64,000 bases of DNA from Diphasiastrum complanatum (GCA_029204225.1 CM055110.1:18719501-18783500), one strand, 5' to 3'; counted from the stretch's first letter, positions 58,401 through 61,387 are shown. Numbers and translations: made by a program. The notes: generated from the sequence alone by a model not told the origin.

Positions 58401-58645
58401 ATGCAGTAACAGGCCTAGAACTGCACTAGTTTTCTGAGCATGAGTGGCACTAACAAGGCTATTGGCAATCATTCTTTTTCATTTGACATTTTGCTAAAAG
58501 GCAACAAACTCAAACAAAGTATGAATTTCCTCATGCAATCTAATAAAGAAATAAAGTACTCATATACCTTGGTCCTTAGAGTTTGGGCACAAAAATAGTG
58601 CACTTCCAGTGAGCAACTTGAGTCATGAAGTAAATTATCTGATAC
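5127..58645 (-). CDS. MOS14: Transportin-3/MOS14-like nuclear import receptor (partial, 16 exons)
   Basis: Importin-beta family receptor of the transportin-SR type, which in plants and animals imports SR splicing factors in exchange for Ran-GTP. Sixteen exons on the minus strand join without a frame break to 1,525 coding bases. Diagnostic stretches in order: NLLHDSS and CAQTLRTK (importin N-terminal repeats), [107 protein letters not shown] and [13 protein letters not shown]. Compared with known family members it covers about residues 40-550 of some 950. The first exon(s) and the C-terminal half are missing from view. No stop or frameshift occurs, so it looks functional. Nearly all its length is intron occupied by transposons. 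Importin-13 is the nearest alternative; RPERRRQF and DFKQTRY favour transportin-3. Confidence 0.88.
5439..5490 (-). CDS. MOS14: MOS14-like exon 15
   Basis: 52 bp, starts in phase 0 and leaves one base. Acceptor TTCAG, donor GTGAGT. Encodes [17 protein letters not shown]. Confidence 0.9.
6427..6760 (+). pseudogene. LINE reverse transcriptase fragment
   Basis: Plus-strand piece of the same LINE ORF2 as at 42168-42743. It aligns over FYIDQ, LLYVDN (catalytic YADD changed to YVDN), the following [13 protein letters not shown] and LEVNVKKT. The catalytic second Asp is lost, and the ends are ragged. It lies in intron 14 of the importin gene. Confidence 0.7.
6761..8154. repeat. Intron 14 sequence with a 79-bp tandem duplication
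   Basis: Two near-identical copies of about 78-79 bp lie at about 7349-7426 and 7427-7505, differing by a CAT insertion and a few substitutions. The rest, including the open frame at 7591-7824, is not recognised. Confidence 0.6.
8155..8274 (-). CDS. MOS14: MOS14-like exon 14
   Basis: 120 bp, 40 codons, phase 0. Acceptor GTACAG, donor GTCAGT. Encodes [20 protein letters not shown] second AG 12 bp inside (CAAATAG) would break the frame with exon 13, so the outer one is chosen. Confidence 0.9.
8275..9789. other. Intron 13 start; possible old LTR near 9361-9665
   Basis: AT-rich, with no open frame of note. From about 9361 to 9665 there are pieces resembling the chromovirus LTR at 52315 (repeated 'GAATAAAAGGGCC' and 'GTGTAATGA..CCAAG' near the end), which suggests an eroded LTR of that family. 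This rests on reading by eye. Confidence 0.3.
9790..10440 (-). pseudogene. Ty3/gypsy RNase H remnant
   Basis: Minus-strand remains: FDALKQGSQ and LDTDASD with the following VVRFVLM (start of RNase H with its catalytic Asp), then [11 protein letters not shown], then [15 protein letters not shown], which is the RNase H-integrase linker also seen at 26237. Many stops and frameshifts. It abuts an oppositely oriented chromodomain at 10443. Confidence 0.6.
10443..10578 (+). pseudogene. Chromodomain end and polypurine tract of a gypsy element
   Basis: Plus-strand coding remnant [13 protein letters not shown], the C-terminal half of an integrase chromodomain, followed by an acidic tail. Right after comes the polypurine tract CTTAAGGGGGGAGGGAG (10562-10578), directly abutting the LTR at 10579. 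Confidence 0.6.
10579..10952 (+). repeat. 3' LTR, 374 bp, TG...CA
   Basis: Starts TGTTACGAG immediately after the polypurine tract and ends ATCATAACA before a T-run. The end was chosen as the first good CA before that run, so it could be off. No second copy of this LTR was seen in the window. Confidence 0.5.
10953..11479. other. Intron 13 sequence, nothing recognised
   Basis: Contains a 62-codon plus-strand open frame at 11006-11194 without recognisable motifs. A short direct duplication (AAGTCATCATGTCATC) lies near 11193-11226. Confidence 0.3.
11480..12110 (-). pseudogene. Ty1/copia gag and RT remnant
   Basis: On the minus strand the gag N-terminus is readable: [17 protein letters not shown], then RECWDILT and [15 protein letters not shown], the pattern of the copia gag family (DUF4219/UBN2). 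It runs, after a large internal deletion, into RT pieces [18 protein letters not shown] and FAPVAKM. Stops are frequent. A roughly 60-bp part of it (about 11500-11560) recurs at 12240-12303. Confidence 0.65.
12111..12860. repeat. Intron sequence with a 60-bp direct repeat of the copia remnant
   Basis: Bases about 12240-12303 repeat the block at 11500-11560 (shared core 'GAGGTGTCATCACCAACTTG'), about 745 bp apart. The remainder, AT-rich, has nothing I recognise. Confidence 0.5.
12861..14485 (-). pseudogene. LINE ORF2 C-terminal remnant
   Basis: Minus-strand, heavily mutated. LEQLCYERH-like and [10 protein letters not shown] at about 12990-13090 match the region after RT in the other copies. 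A second RT piece with VKTKIMV is near 13250-13290. [13 protein letters not shown] at 14430-14480 matches [11 protein letters not shown] of the copy at 41576. This part and 17013-19078 appear to be two halves of one LINE separated by the hAT element at 14500-17012. Confidence 0.55.
15148..15330 (+). pseudogene. hAT BED finger fragment
   Basis: Opens with [19 protein letters not shown], the usual start of a hAT BED domain. After a frame change it continues with WTCNYS, then [13 protein letters not shown]. This aligns with the fragment at 63380 (WTCRYC, KAHLLCMRGFDIAAC). The second zinc Cys is a Ser here and there is a stop before AHL, so it is inactive. Confidence 0.65.
15786..16046 (+). pseudogene. 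hAT transposase DUF659 (N-terminal catalytic) fragment
   Basis: 86 codons with the DUF659 signature: YHGPSMESL, then [10 protein letters not shown] with the Asp that in hAT enzymes is the first of the DDE triad, then NILVSS and [11 protein letters not shown]. Family members continue with a further 400 residues to a hATC domain, which is absent. After codon 86 the sequence changes into the non-coding body that starts near 16046. Confidence 0.8.
16046..17012. repeat. Non-coding hAT body shared with 52017-55937, with a central insertion
   Basis: Begins at GATATGGGTATCAGATGAAA, as in the reverse complement of 55600 and 55800. It continues with the 'GGATGGTCCAG' block and the C-run with GTGCTACCCCCC. 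It ends with the block matching 52050-52250 in reverse. About 400 bp (16265-16670), GC-richer and absent from the other copy, is probably a later insertion. A C-homopolymer occupies about 16680-16698. Confidence 0.65.
17013..19078 (-). pseudogene. LINE ORF2, reverse transcriptase and flanks
   Basis: Minus-strand ORF2 of an L1-like LINE with the 5' end (endonuclease) missing. From right to left: [15 protein letters not shown] linker, [44 protein letters not shown] (start of RT), [19 protein letters not shown] (YADD changed to HADD), [10 protein letters not shown] and [14 protein letters not shown]. Several frameshifts, for example between 17827 and 18072. A copia fragment interrupts it at about 17205-17450. 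Confidence 0.85.
17205..17450 (-). pseudogene. Ty1/copia integrase fragment inside the LINE
   Basis: Minus-strand integrase core with [14 protein letters not shown] and [15 protein letters not shown] (second catalytic Asp), then after a frameshift [14 protein letters not shown] and [11 protein letters not shown] (catalytic Glu). Both sides are LINE ORF2, so one open frame (17055-17522) runs from LINE into copia sequence. Confidence 0.75.
19080..19770 (-). mobile_element. ORF1-only LINE copy, internally deleted
   Basis: Read on the minus strand, it starts with the leader also found in the copy at 20960-21050 (shared core 'TTGCGTGGAGCCATG'). It jumps to the ORF1 C-terminus ([15 protein letters not shown], stop at 19299-19301) and ends in the family 3' end. 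That end is a GCC-TTTT-GGC hairpin, AAGACGTTAATAAAGCT and a TTTC/TC repeat tail (19080-19110). There is no ORF2. Confidence 0.75.
19772..21050 (-). mobile_element. ORF1-only LINE copy with coiled coil and RRM-like ORF1
   Basis: Minus-strand ORF1 from about 20995 to a stop at 20049. Parts in order: Pro/Ser/Ala-rich repeats (PSP and GPE motifs), a coiled coil ([20 protein letters not shown]), [10 protein letters not shown], then [14 protein letters not shown] and [18 protein letters not shown]. The last two resemble the RNA-binding core of L1 ORF1p. The C-terminus is [16 protein letters not shown] frameshift near 20400 splits the frame. The 3' UTR of about 190 bp ends with the hairpin and AATAAAGCTT, then CTT and CT repeats (19772-19847). 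ORF2 is absent, so it had to be moved by another LINE. Confidence 0.75.
21050..21083. repeat. AG/CT microsatellite at the exon 13 donor
   Basis: Pure AG repeat. Read on the minus strand it is a CT tract that begins 4 bases after the exon 13 splice junction and leads into the LINE copy. It is either the insertion site of that copy or part of its target duplication. Confidence 0.8.
21084..21166 (-). CDS. MOS14: MOS14-like exon 13
   Basis: 83 bp, completes a Ser codon and ends in phase 0. Acceptor ATGCAG, donor GTACTC. Encodes [19 protein letters not shown]. The donor runs straight into a CT microsatellite and a LINE copy, so the start of intron 13 is almost entirely transposon sequence. Confidence 0.85.
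21518..21599 (-). CDS. MOS14: MOS14-like exon 12
   Basis: 82 bp, starts in phase 0 and leaves one base. Acceptor ATCCAG, donor GTAAGT. Encodes [12 protein letters not shown] and DFKQTRY. Confidence 0.92.
21783..21882 (-). CDS. MOS14: MOS14-like exon 11
   Basis: 100 bp, completes an Arg codon and ends in phase 0. Acceptor CTTCCAG, donor GTAAAT. Encodes [11 protein letters not shown] and the Arg-rich [11 protein letters not shown]. Confidence 0.9.
22292..22412 (-). CDS. MOS14: MOS14-like exon 10
   Basis: 121 bp. Completes a Gly codon with exon 9 and leaves two bases. Acceptor TTTTTAG, donor GTCAGC. Encodes [14 protein letters not shown] and [13 protein letters not shown]. Confidence 0.93.
23127..23202 (-). 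CDS. MOS14: MOS14-like exon 9
   Basis: 76 bp, leaves one base. Acceptor TTTTCAG, donor GTAGAT. Encodes [20 protein letters not shown], the most recognisable motif of the receptor. Intron 8 before it is about 13.5 kb. Confidence 0.93.
23430..23565 (+). pseudogene. Ty3/gypsy RNase H fragment
   Basis: Plus-strand remnant with [13 protein letters not shown], then YDKPYVL and [12 protein letters not shown], the start of gypsy RNase H including its catalytic Asp. It ends after about 45 codons. It lies 230 bp upstream of exon 9. Confidence 0.6.
23566..25084. other. Intron 8 sequence, nothing recognised
   Basis: AT-rich with short AATTTGAAATTTG-like repeats near 24200. A GC-richer block at 24820-24960 may belong to the gypsy copy that follows, but no gag or protease motif could be read. 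Confidence 0.3.
25085..27175 (+). pseudogene. Ty3/gypsy pol remnant: RT, RNase H, integrase
   Basis: Plus-strand. [42 protein letters not shown] and [11 protein letters not shown] (catalytic DD kept). RNase [23 protein letters not shown]. Integrase: [36 protein letters not shown] and [12 protein letters not shown]. At least five stops or frameshifts (25460, 25824, 26247, 26556, 26806). It is close to the copy at 45140-49312 but older. It ends at 27175 against a copia fragment of opposite orientation. Confidence 0.85.
27180..28202 (-). pseudogene. Ty1/copia gag start and integrase remnant
   Basis: Minus strand. Gag begins at 28202 with a Met and [18 protein letters not shown]. After an internal deletion the integrase core appears from about 27900: [12 protein letters not shown] (catalytic Asp), [11 protein letters not shown] (second Asp) and [15 protein letters not shown] (Glu). 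The frame resumes with [12 protein letters not shown] beyond the MITE inserted at 27342-27571. Several stops. Confidence 0.75.
27342..27571. mobile_element. 230-bp GC-rich hAT-like MITE, GGACGCG words
   Basis: Sits inside the copia integrase and is bounded by the perfect 8-bp duplication ACCTGCAT (27334-27341 and 27572-27579). Removing it rejoins the copia frame at the conserved AGL. Both arms are dense in GTCCGGAC and GGACGCG words; the middle is AT-rich. Termini are CAGACATGAGGG and, inwards from the right, CTAAGGAAGCGG, so the terminal repeat proper is weak and the word arms make the inverted repeat. Confidence 0.85.
28293..28304 (-). other. Primer-binding site (initiator tRNA-Met type)
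   Basis: On the minus strand reads TGGTATCAGAGC, the standard plant retrotransposon site for the 3' end of initiator tRNA-Met. It lies between the copia gag start and the LTR at 28305. Confidence 0.75.
28305..28868 (-). repeat. Probable 5' LTR of the copia copy
   Basis: Begins on the plus strand with TGTTGGAAAAT directly beside the primer-binding site. The far end is uncertain; CTCCACAATACA near 28868 is a candidate. No second copy was found. Confidence 0.45.
28869..30624. other. Intron 8 sequence, nothing recognised
   Basis: AT-rich with no coding motif. A loose duplication (ATCAAA-GTTCT-AATCT) lies at about 30289 and 30390. Confidence 0.3.
30625..31165. repeat. Unclassified repeat, possible solo LTR
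   Basis: GC-richer block with an internal direct repeat of about 80 bp (around 30732 and 30816, shared core 'GACACGTGTCA') and an AATAAAGCTT-like polyadenylation region near 31099. It looks like an LTR, but no TG...CA boundary with target duplication could be confirmed. Confidence 0.3.
31313..31456. repeat. TG/CG microsatellite
   Basis: Runs of TG interrupted by alternating CG (GCGCGCGCGTGCGC) and by CACGCATGCACGCACA. The whole block is alternating purine-pyrimidine. The open frames over it are artefacts. Confidence 0.95.
31790..32170. repeat. Possible hAT-like element, GAATCGG words
   Basis: Two flanking clusters of GAATCGG/CCGATTC words: AAATCGGCC, AACCGGC and GAATCGGGCC at 31800-31855, and GAATCGGTCAAATTGG twice plus GAATCGGGGAATTGGG at 32073-32167. 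Between them is AT-rich sequence. It resembles the other word-flanked elements, but the ends and target duplication are not resolved. Confidence 0.4.
32320..33167 (-). pseudogene. Unrecognised minus-strand coding remnant
   Basis: Two open frames, 113 codons (32826-33167) and 61 codons (32320-32505). The second ([17 protein letters not shown], then LAKVHIL) faintly resembles the DUF4283 region of plant LINE ORF1 proteins. The first shows no motif I know. They may be parts of one decayed LINE ORF1. I would not call this a gene. Confidence 0.25.
33181..33398. repeat. Direct repeat, two 87-bp copies
   Basis: Copies at about 33181-33268 and 33312-33398 share 'CAGACAGATGCT' and 'CTGAAAACCTGAAA' and the block AAGCAAGTCTAGG. 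The spacing is 131 bp. Confidence 0.6.
33399..34497. other. Intron 8 sequence, nothing recognised
   Basis: AT-rich, no motif or clear repeat seen. The open frame at 34273-34581 runs into the MITE and is not coding-like. Confidence 0.3.
34506..35184. mobile_element. 679-bp hAT-like MITE, GGAACG words
   Basis: Bounded by the perfect 8-bp duplication GTTGAAAC (34498-34505 and 35185-35192). Termini are CTTAGAAGCCCGTTCCG on the left and, inwards from the right, CTTAGTTGCCCGTTCCG. The left arm holds GGTCGGAACGTTCCG and further CGTTCC words; the right arm holds GGAACGGAACGG. A near-copy of the right terminus (GGAACGGGCAACTAA) lies inside at about 34669-34683, and two blocks (TTTCTGCTGATGGCTGACG; GGGATGCATGCAATA) are each duplicated. 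It encodes nothing. Confidence 0.85.
35193..36673. other. Intron 8 end before exon 8, nothing recognised
   Basis: AT-rich sequence; the purine-rich strand at 35850-36170 (GGAAGGAGGGGAAG-like) gives spurious minus-strand frames. No transposon signature. Confidence 0.3.
36674..36801 (-). CDS. MOS14: MOS14-like exon 8
   Basis: 128 bp, ends in phase 0. Acceptor TTTGCAG, donor GTAAGT. Encodes [12 protein letters not shown] through [13 protein letters not shown]. Confidence 0.9.
37180..37271 (-). CDS. MOS14: MOS14-like exon 7
   Basis: 92 bp. Completes the codon left by exon 6 and leaves one base. Acceptor AAAGCAG, donor GTATGA. Encodes [18 protein letters not shown]. Confidence 0.9.
37446..37486 (-). 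CDS. MOS14: MOS14-like exon 6
   Basis: 41 bp, enters in phase 0 and leaves two bases of a codon. Acceptor TTGAAAG, donor GTAAAT. Encodes [14 protein letters not shown]. Confidence 0.88.
37487..38585. other. Intron 5 of the importin gene
   Basis: No coding or repeat signal apart from an A-run and a short triple AATCAACA repeat near 37790-37815. The overlapping open frames at 37634-38099 look random. Confidence 0.4.
38586..38723 (-). CDS. MOS14: MOS14-like exon 5
   Basis: 138 bp, 46 codons, phase 0. Acceptor TTGTAG, donor GTATTT. Encodes RPERRRQF and the following helices. Confidence 0.9.
38927..39073 (-). CDS. MOS14: MOS14-like exon 4
   Basis: 147 bp, 49 codons, phase 0. Acceptor ATGCAG, donor GTGCAT. 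Encodes [12 protein letters not shown] through [10 protein letters not shown], one of the best conserved parts of the family. Confidence 0.92.
39329..39376 (-). CDS. MOS14: MOS14-like exon 3, GC donor
   Basis: 48 bp, 16 codons ([16 protein letters not shown]), phase 0. Acceptor CAAGCAG. The donor that keeps the conserved VRTQ is GCATGT, a GC-AG intron. A canonical GTAAGG lies 12 bp earlier and is also in frame, but would drop those four residues. Confidence 0.8.
39377..41130. repeat. Intron 2 sequence with imperfect repeats near 40640-40960
   Basis: The block 40675-40935 has three imperfect units built around GAGGTACATGCATATC and CTAGTTGAGGTACAG. An earlier pair of related segments lies at about 39700-39760 and 39780-39840 (TTTAGGCTTGGTGACTAAG-like). 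Otherwise nothing recognised. Confidence 0.4.
41131..43030 (-). pseudogene. LINE ORF2 with 3' end
   Basis: Best-preserved ORF2 here. [64 protein letters not shown] and [11 protein letters not shown], so both catalytic Asp are kept. Then [15 protein letters not shown], the Cys finger ICQLCSLGE with [12 protein letters not shown], and a tail [11 protein letters not shown]. The 3' UTR ends near 41132 with the hairpin ATGCC-TTTT-GGCAT. Frame breaks near 42744, 42168 and 41810. The endonuclease part is missing: at 43030 the sequence changes to other material. Confidence 0.88.
43031..43427. mobile_element. Possible hAT-like element end with unrecognised body
   Basis: Next to the copia frame, after TAC and read on the minus strand, the sequence becomes CAATGTTTCATGGGG. 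A cluster of TTTCAAACGCG/CGTTTTGAAGCGCG words follows, then a T/A-rich tract. The body to the left carries an open stretch ([18 protein letters not shown]) that I do not recognise. The layout matches the ends of the other hAT-like elements. No second end or target duplication was found, and the junction with the LINE is at about 43030. Confidence 0.4.
43428..43771 (-). pseudogene. Ty1/copia reverse transcriptase fragment
   Basis: Minus strand: [65 protein letters not shown]. This is the first third of copia RT, cut at the PPGF position by the material at 43427. One stop near 43610. Confidence 0.85.
44100..45140 (-). pseudogene. LINE ORF1 with RRM-like domain
   Basis: Third copy of the ORF1 seen at 20049-20995. 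From right to left: [19 protein letters not shown] (coiled-coil region), a Pro/Ser-rich low-complexity insert with G-runs (44820-45000), [48 protein letters not shown] and a C-terminus near [15 protein letters not shown]. Its right end cuts into the gypsy integrase at about 45140, so it inserted there or was joined there. Frameshifts near 44590 and 44195. Confidence 0.75.
45141..45959 (-). pseudogene. Ty3/gypsy integrase (long element)
   Basis: Minus strand. H2C2 finger [14 protein letters not shown] and CQKCQVNK; core with Asp in [23 protein letters not shown], second Asp in VGDQDNKF, Glu in DGQTERVN; then [13 protein letters not shown]. All three catalytic residues are present. It is cut at about 45140 by the LINE ORF1, so the C-terminal module and 3' LTR are missing here. 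Confidence 0.9.
46086..47552 (-). pseudogene. Ty3/gypsy reverse transcriptase and RNase H (long element)
   Basis: Minus strand. Linker [28 protein letters not shown], then [47 protein letters not shown] (catalytic LDD) and [15 protein letters not shown]. RNase H follows at about 46640-46090 and ends [18 protein letters not shown]. Breaks: a frameshift near 47275 and stops near 46640 and 46330. Confidence 0.88.
47700..48170 (-). pseudogene. Ty3/gypsy aspartic protease (long element)
   Basis: Minus strand. The active-site stretch reads [17 protein letters not shown], where most gypsy proteases have D-S-G or D-T-G; here it is D-D-G. Downstream is [15 protein letters not shown], the second conserved block. 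Stops interrupt the frame near 47920, 47870 and 47740. Confidence 0.7.
48231..49312 (-). pseudogene. Ty3/gypsy gag (long element)
   Basis: Minus strand, Met at 49312. An acidic N-terminal part ([16 protein letters not shown], coiled-coil-like), then after one in-frame stop at about 48833 the capsid domain ([38 protein letters not shown]). A basic stretch [14 protein letters not shown] precedes the zinc knuckle [14 protein letters not shown] near 48240-48280. Confidence 0.88.
49313..50846. repeat. Leader region of the gypsy element and intron 2 sequence
   Basis: Bases 49480-49910 hold about four diverged units of roughly 115-130 bp, each with a 'GACCTG..' or 'GCTGATCTGTG' start, 'GCTCC..AAAA', 'AAATCTGAATTTTC'-like core and 'CTCGCT' end. 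No primer-binding site or LTR edge was found. From 50160 to exon 2 nothing is recognised. Confidence 0.4.
50847..50909 (-). CDS. MOS14: MOS14-like exon 2
   Basis: 63 bp, 21 codons, phase 0. Acceptor TTGCAG, donor GTTAGT. Encodes [12 protein letters not shown] and SLRSSLM, the second helical repeat of the receptor. Confidence 0.88.
51485..52016 (-). pseudogene. LINE ORF2 C-terminal remnant, left part
   Basis: Minus strand, decayed. [20 protein letters not shown] matches the Cys finger of the copy at 41131-43030. Further left are pieces of its tail. The sequence is cut at 52016 by the hAT-like element and resumes at 55938. Confidence 0.6.
52688..52699 (-). other. Polypurine tract of the nested chromovirus
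   Basis: On the minus strand CTGCAGGGGAG directly abuts the 3' LTR start AGTTATGG. It is shorter than usual but in the right place. Confidence 0.6.
52906..53990 (-). pseudogene. Chromovirus integrase with chromodomain, core deleted
   Basis: Minus strand. The integrase N-terminal zinc region ([34 protein letters not shown]) at 53760-53900 runs straight into [14 protein letters not shown]. The catalytic centre with both Asp is therefore deleted. Then [18 protein letters not shown], a frameshift near 53465, [14 protein letters not shown] (GPY/F region: [12 protein letters not shown]) and the chromodomain [20 protein letters not shown]. The chromodomain classes it as a chromovirus. Confidence 0.85.
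54060..54927. repeat. Minisatellite leader of the nested chromovirus
   Basis: About eleven units of 65-100 bp, each opening with AGGGCGCTGGACAGCC or a close variant and containing ATCGACGAAAGTGATGGG or TGACGAAAAGTGTCGAAAATG. Left of 54660 two unit types alternate, giving a higher-order period of about 180 bp. Right of it a single 67-71-bp type repeats up to the primer-binding site. All minus-strand frames here are products of the repeat. Confidence 0.85.
54928..54939 (-). other. Primer-binding site of the nested chromovirus
   Basis: Reads TGGTATCAGAGC on the minus strand, immediately next to the 5' LTR end at 54940. Initiator tRNA-Met type. Confidence 0.9.
55465..55866. repeat. 201-bp tandem duplication inside the hAT-like element
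   Basis: Copies at 55465-55665 and 55666-55866, nearly identical, each containing TGATACCCATATTGCCC and ACAAAACGTTTCTGGAAC. The equivalent region near 16050-16230 is present once, so the duplication is specific to this copy. Confidence 0.9.
55938..56600 (-). pseudogene. LINE ORF2 C-terminal remnant, right part
   Basis: Minus strand. [11 protein letters not shown] and [13 protein letters not shown] match the segment after RT in the copy at 17559 ([17 protein letters not shown]). It continues the LINE interrupted at 52016. Confidence 0.6.
56601..58567. other. Intron 1 sequence, nothing firm
   Basis: A minus-strand piece at 56925-56965 ([12 protein letters not shown] before GTAAGG) looks exon-like, and another at 57600-57700 is open, but neither fits the importin and I do not recognise them. 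A 27-bp local duplication (AACCACATTGATCGA) is at 57740-57777. Confidence 0.3.
58568..58645 (-). CDS. MOS14: MOS14-like exon 1 (first one found)
   Basis: 78 bp, 26 codons, phase 0 at both ends. Acceptor GACAG, donor GTATAT. Encodes the importin N-terminal repeat ending QTLRTK. An upstream exon with the initiator Met must exist but was not found before 64000. Confidence 0.85.
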
Positions 58646-60119
58646 CTGTCATTCAATAACAAAACAATATATATGTAGTCCTTGGCCTCCACATGAACAC
58701 ACAAAAGCATTATAGACAGCACAATAGAAGCTATTGATGTAGTTGTGGAAAAGGAAAAATATTCAAAACCTAAAAGGGCTAAATGTGTAATTTCAAAACA
58801 CAAATTTCTATAAATTTCAAAATCTTGAGCATATGTATAACTTGTTATTATATGCCACTACAATGTCGTGGCATTCCCACTTCCTGGCCACTATTTCTAA
58901 AACAGTTTGTGTTACTCATGCAAAGTTTGTCTTTTGTGTACACAGTTTATTTTGCTCAGGAACTAGTGTGCCTCCAAAAGCACAGTCGTCGCAGGGTGGC
59001 CTATCATGCTAGGGCATTGTCTATAGGTAAAAGGATCAAATCTCATTCTACCTCAAACATTCTCTCAACGTTGACAAGCAACAATGCCCATCTTTTTTGA
59101 GTTCTTTTTTGCTTAAACCATATATCGACTTATCTTTTTTGAGTTCTTTTTGCATTTAACATATACATATATATCGTACCGACCATACATGTACACACTA
59201 GGCATATGGAGTACCAAACAACCATGCATCATCTGGAGTCTGTATACGCATACGGCTCCAACAATGGTAAGACCAGCCATATTTTTTACGAAATAATTCT
59301 ACACACTAGTGCAATATTCACATTTTTTGCCAAAAGTATTTTTGGAATAAAGTTCTCAATATACCACTATAGTACAATTGTGCTTTCTACCACCAGTCAC
59401 ATGTGCTAAGAAAATATTGTTGTACTTTCAACAGTATGTTGTTTACGTGTGTTGATTGTTGAGTATTGACTCTCCATCATGCAATATCTTTTCTTCATAC
59501 ATTGAGCAAAAACTTAAGTCTCTTCAAATAGAATAAGTATTGTTTAGCTTGAAGTGGTGTTAGCTAACATTGTGTTGCGAGGTGTTGGAATTGTGATGAT
59601 GTGGTGTCCATTTGTGTTGTAGAATGATTAATGAATGTGCTTCGAGTCTTAGTTTGATTGGTTTTGATGTGGTGGTACCTTTTGTGGTAGCATAAACTAG
59701 TTGAGGAGTCGAAGCCATCTTCAAGGCTTCTCATTAGATCTTACGCAACTCACCATTGTATTACACAACACTCCGAGCTCTTTTGGCGGTTAACCTTTGT
59801 TAGGAGGGGCACCAAAAGAATCTTGCTACAGATCAGCATGAGCTATCAATATCATGTGATTCTCATTGAGTTTGGAGAATGCAATTTGAATGCTATTTGC
59901 TACTTTCTTTTATAATTCGCTTTATGCCAATATCTATGATTGAGTTTATAACACATTGAGCAAAGAACAAGCCGAGTGATATAGCATGTTTATTGTCAAA
60001 CTCACATGACTTACAATGTCCGTCAAGCACTTTATGATATTATTGCTATATCTTCGCCAATCAATGAGATTGTAAAAGAAAATTAAAAAGACTTACCAAT
60101 GTAGTAGGTCTTTTTCTAG
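58646..60119. other. Sequence upstream of exon 1, nothing recognised
   Basis: Searched for the importin first exon, which should end in phase 0, without success. A short duplication (TATCTTTTTTGAGTTCTTTT) occurs near 59089 and 59130. Confidence 0.3.
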
Positions 60120-60750
60120 CCTCAACTATTAAACATCTCTACATGCTCTTCAATAGTATGAACAATAACAAAGTCTATATCAATGTTTTGTGGACCTTTT
60201 TGAAACACTTTTTTAGGGCCACTACCCTCAGTAGGCCCTCCCCCACCTAACTCCCTTGATGGAAAAGCGTCTCTTGTAGATGATAGCCCTGCTATTGTGG
60301 CTAATGGTGACCGTGATGGGCCTAGCTTTGCCAATGAAGTGCGTGATGGCCCTGCTACTGATGGACTAGGCCGTGATGGGCCAGCTAATGCTGCTGCTGA
60401 TGGAGGCCATGATGGCCCTGCCCTGCTACTGCCAACCCTTGATCCTGTGCCAATAGAAGCTAACTGCCCACCAATCTATGCTATGGGCCCAGTCGTTGTT
60501 GCTAGTCCTCCAGGCACTCTCACTCAGGTGCAGGAACTGCCACGCATGGGGCAATGACCATGGTCCGCCCATCTGGCCTAAGCAAGTGTGCTCTAATCCT
60601 CGTCACCGTGCTGCAAAAGGTGGCACCGCAAAACAAGTAACGTCGTTTGCGTGCACCTGAACCTGTAAAAACTATGGTGTCTCCCTCCAAGAGATCCACG
60701 TCCAACCAAATGCCTCGTCCCGCCACAAGAATGGCTATAGAAACCCTCAA
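60120..60750 (-). pseudogene. hAT transposase N-terminus with BED-like finger
   Basis: Minus strand from 60750. GRGIWLDVDLLEGD and KRRYLFCGATFCSTVTRIRAH give the BED layout, with the first Cys of the CxxC changed to Leu-Phe. After a frameshift a Pro/Ser/Ala-rich repeat follows (AGPSRPSPSVAGPSRTS), then GSGPKKVFQKG. It corresponds to the start of the fragments at 2173 and 15148 but is a different family. Confidence 0.55.
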
Positions 60751-61116
60751 GATGTTGTAAAAAAGGTCAAAAACTCAATGGAAACTAGATAGGTGGAAAA
60801 AGGGAGCTAAAACAAGCCTAGAGCCGCCTAAGACCTAAATCGTAATGCCAATGAACGCCTAAGACCTACCCTAAATCCCTAAACCTTAACCCAAAACCTA
60901 GGAAAAAAAACAATGCAAAATGCCTCATTCACACCACCCACATGAATGCTCGTAGTACCTCGCACTCGTCCACATATAGTGCTCACACTAGCCACTTGGC
61001 CTCCTATTCCTCTCTCCAATACCCTTTCTTCTCTCCAAGAAGTGCGTTGGAAATGGGGGCTTCGCAGCAGGTTTAAACTAATTTACAATTTGTTGACAAC
61101 ATTCCGAGGTTCCTAT

Positions 61117-61145
61117 CAGAGTTGCAGCGCAATTCGTGAATCGCA
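61117..61145. repeat. hAT-like terminus CAGAGTTGCA with imperfect palindrome
   Basis: CAGAGTTGCA followed by GCGCAATTCGTGAATCGC. Same order as at 3821 and 4086. It points into the inverted repeat on its right. Confidence 0.6.
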
Positions 61146-61162
61146 AGAAAAAAAAAATATTT

Positions 61163-61387
61163 GCTCAAAAAATCCCCCATACAGTACTTGTACCCGCTGT
61201 GTAATTCAAAACTGCAAATAAAATTGTATAGGGCCTCAAAATACAAAAAAAGCCATAAAATGGCCTAAAATGGACCCTTTATGCCTTTTTTTGAGTTTAG
61301 GGTTGTATTTTGAGGCCCTATACAATTTTTTTTGTAGTTTTGAACCGCATAGAGGGTACCAGTACTATATGGGGGATTTTTTGAGCC
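61163..61387. repeat. Long hairpin: two 100-105-bp inverted arms
   Basis: The left arm (61163-61262) and right arm (61282-61387) are reverse complements with small gaps. Shared blocks are GCTCAAAAAATCCCCCATA and TTGTATAGGGCCTCAAAAT. The loop is about 20 bp. It follows directly after the terminus at 61117, so it is probably a foldback-type hAT-like MITE. TCCTAT occurs on both outer sides (61111-61116 and 61410-61415), a weak hint of target duplication. Confidence 0.75.
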
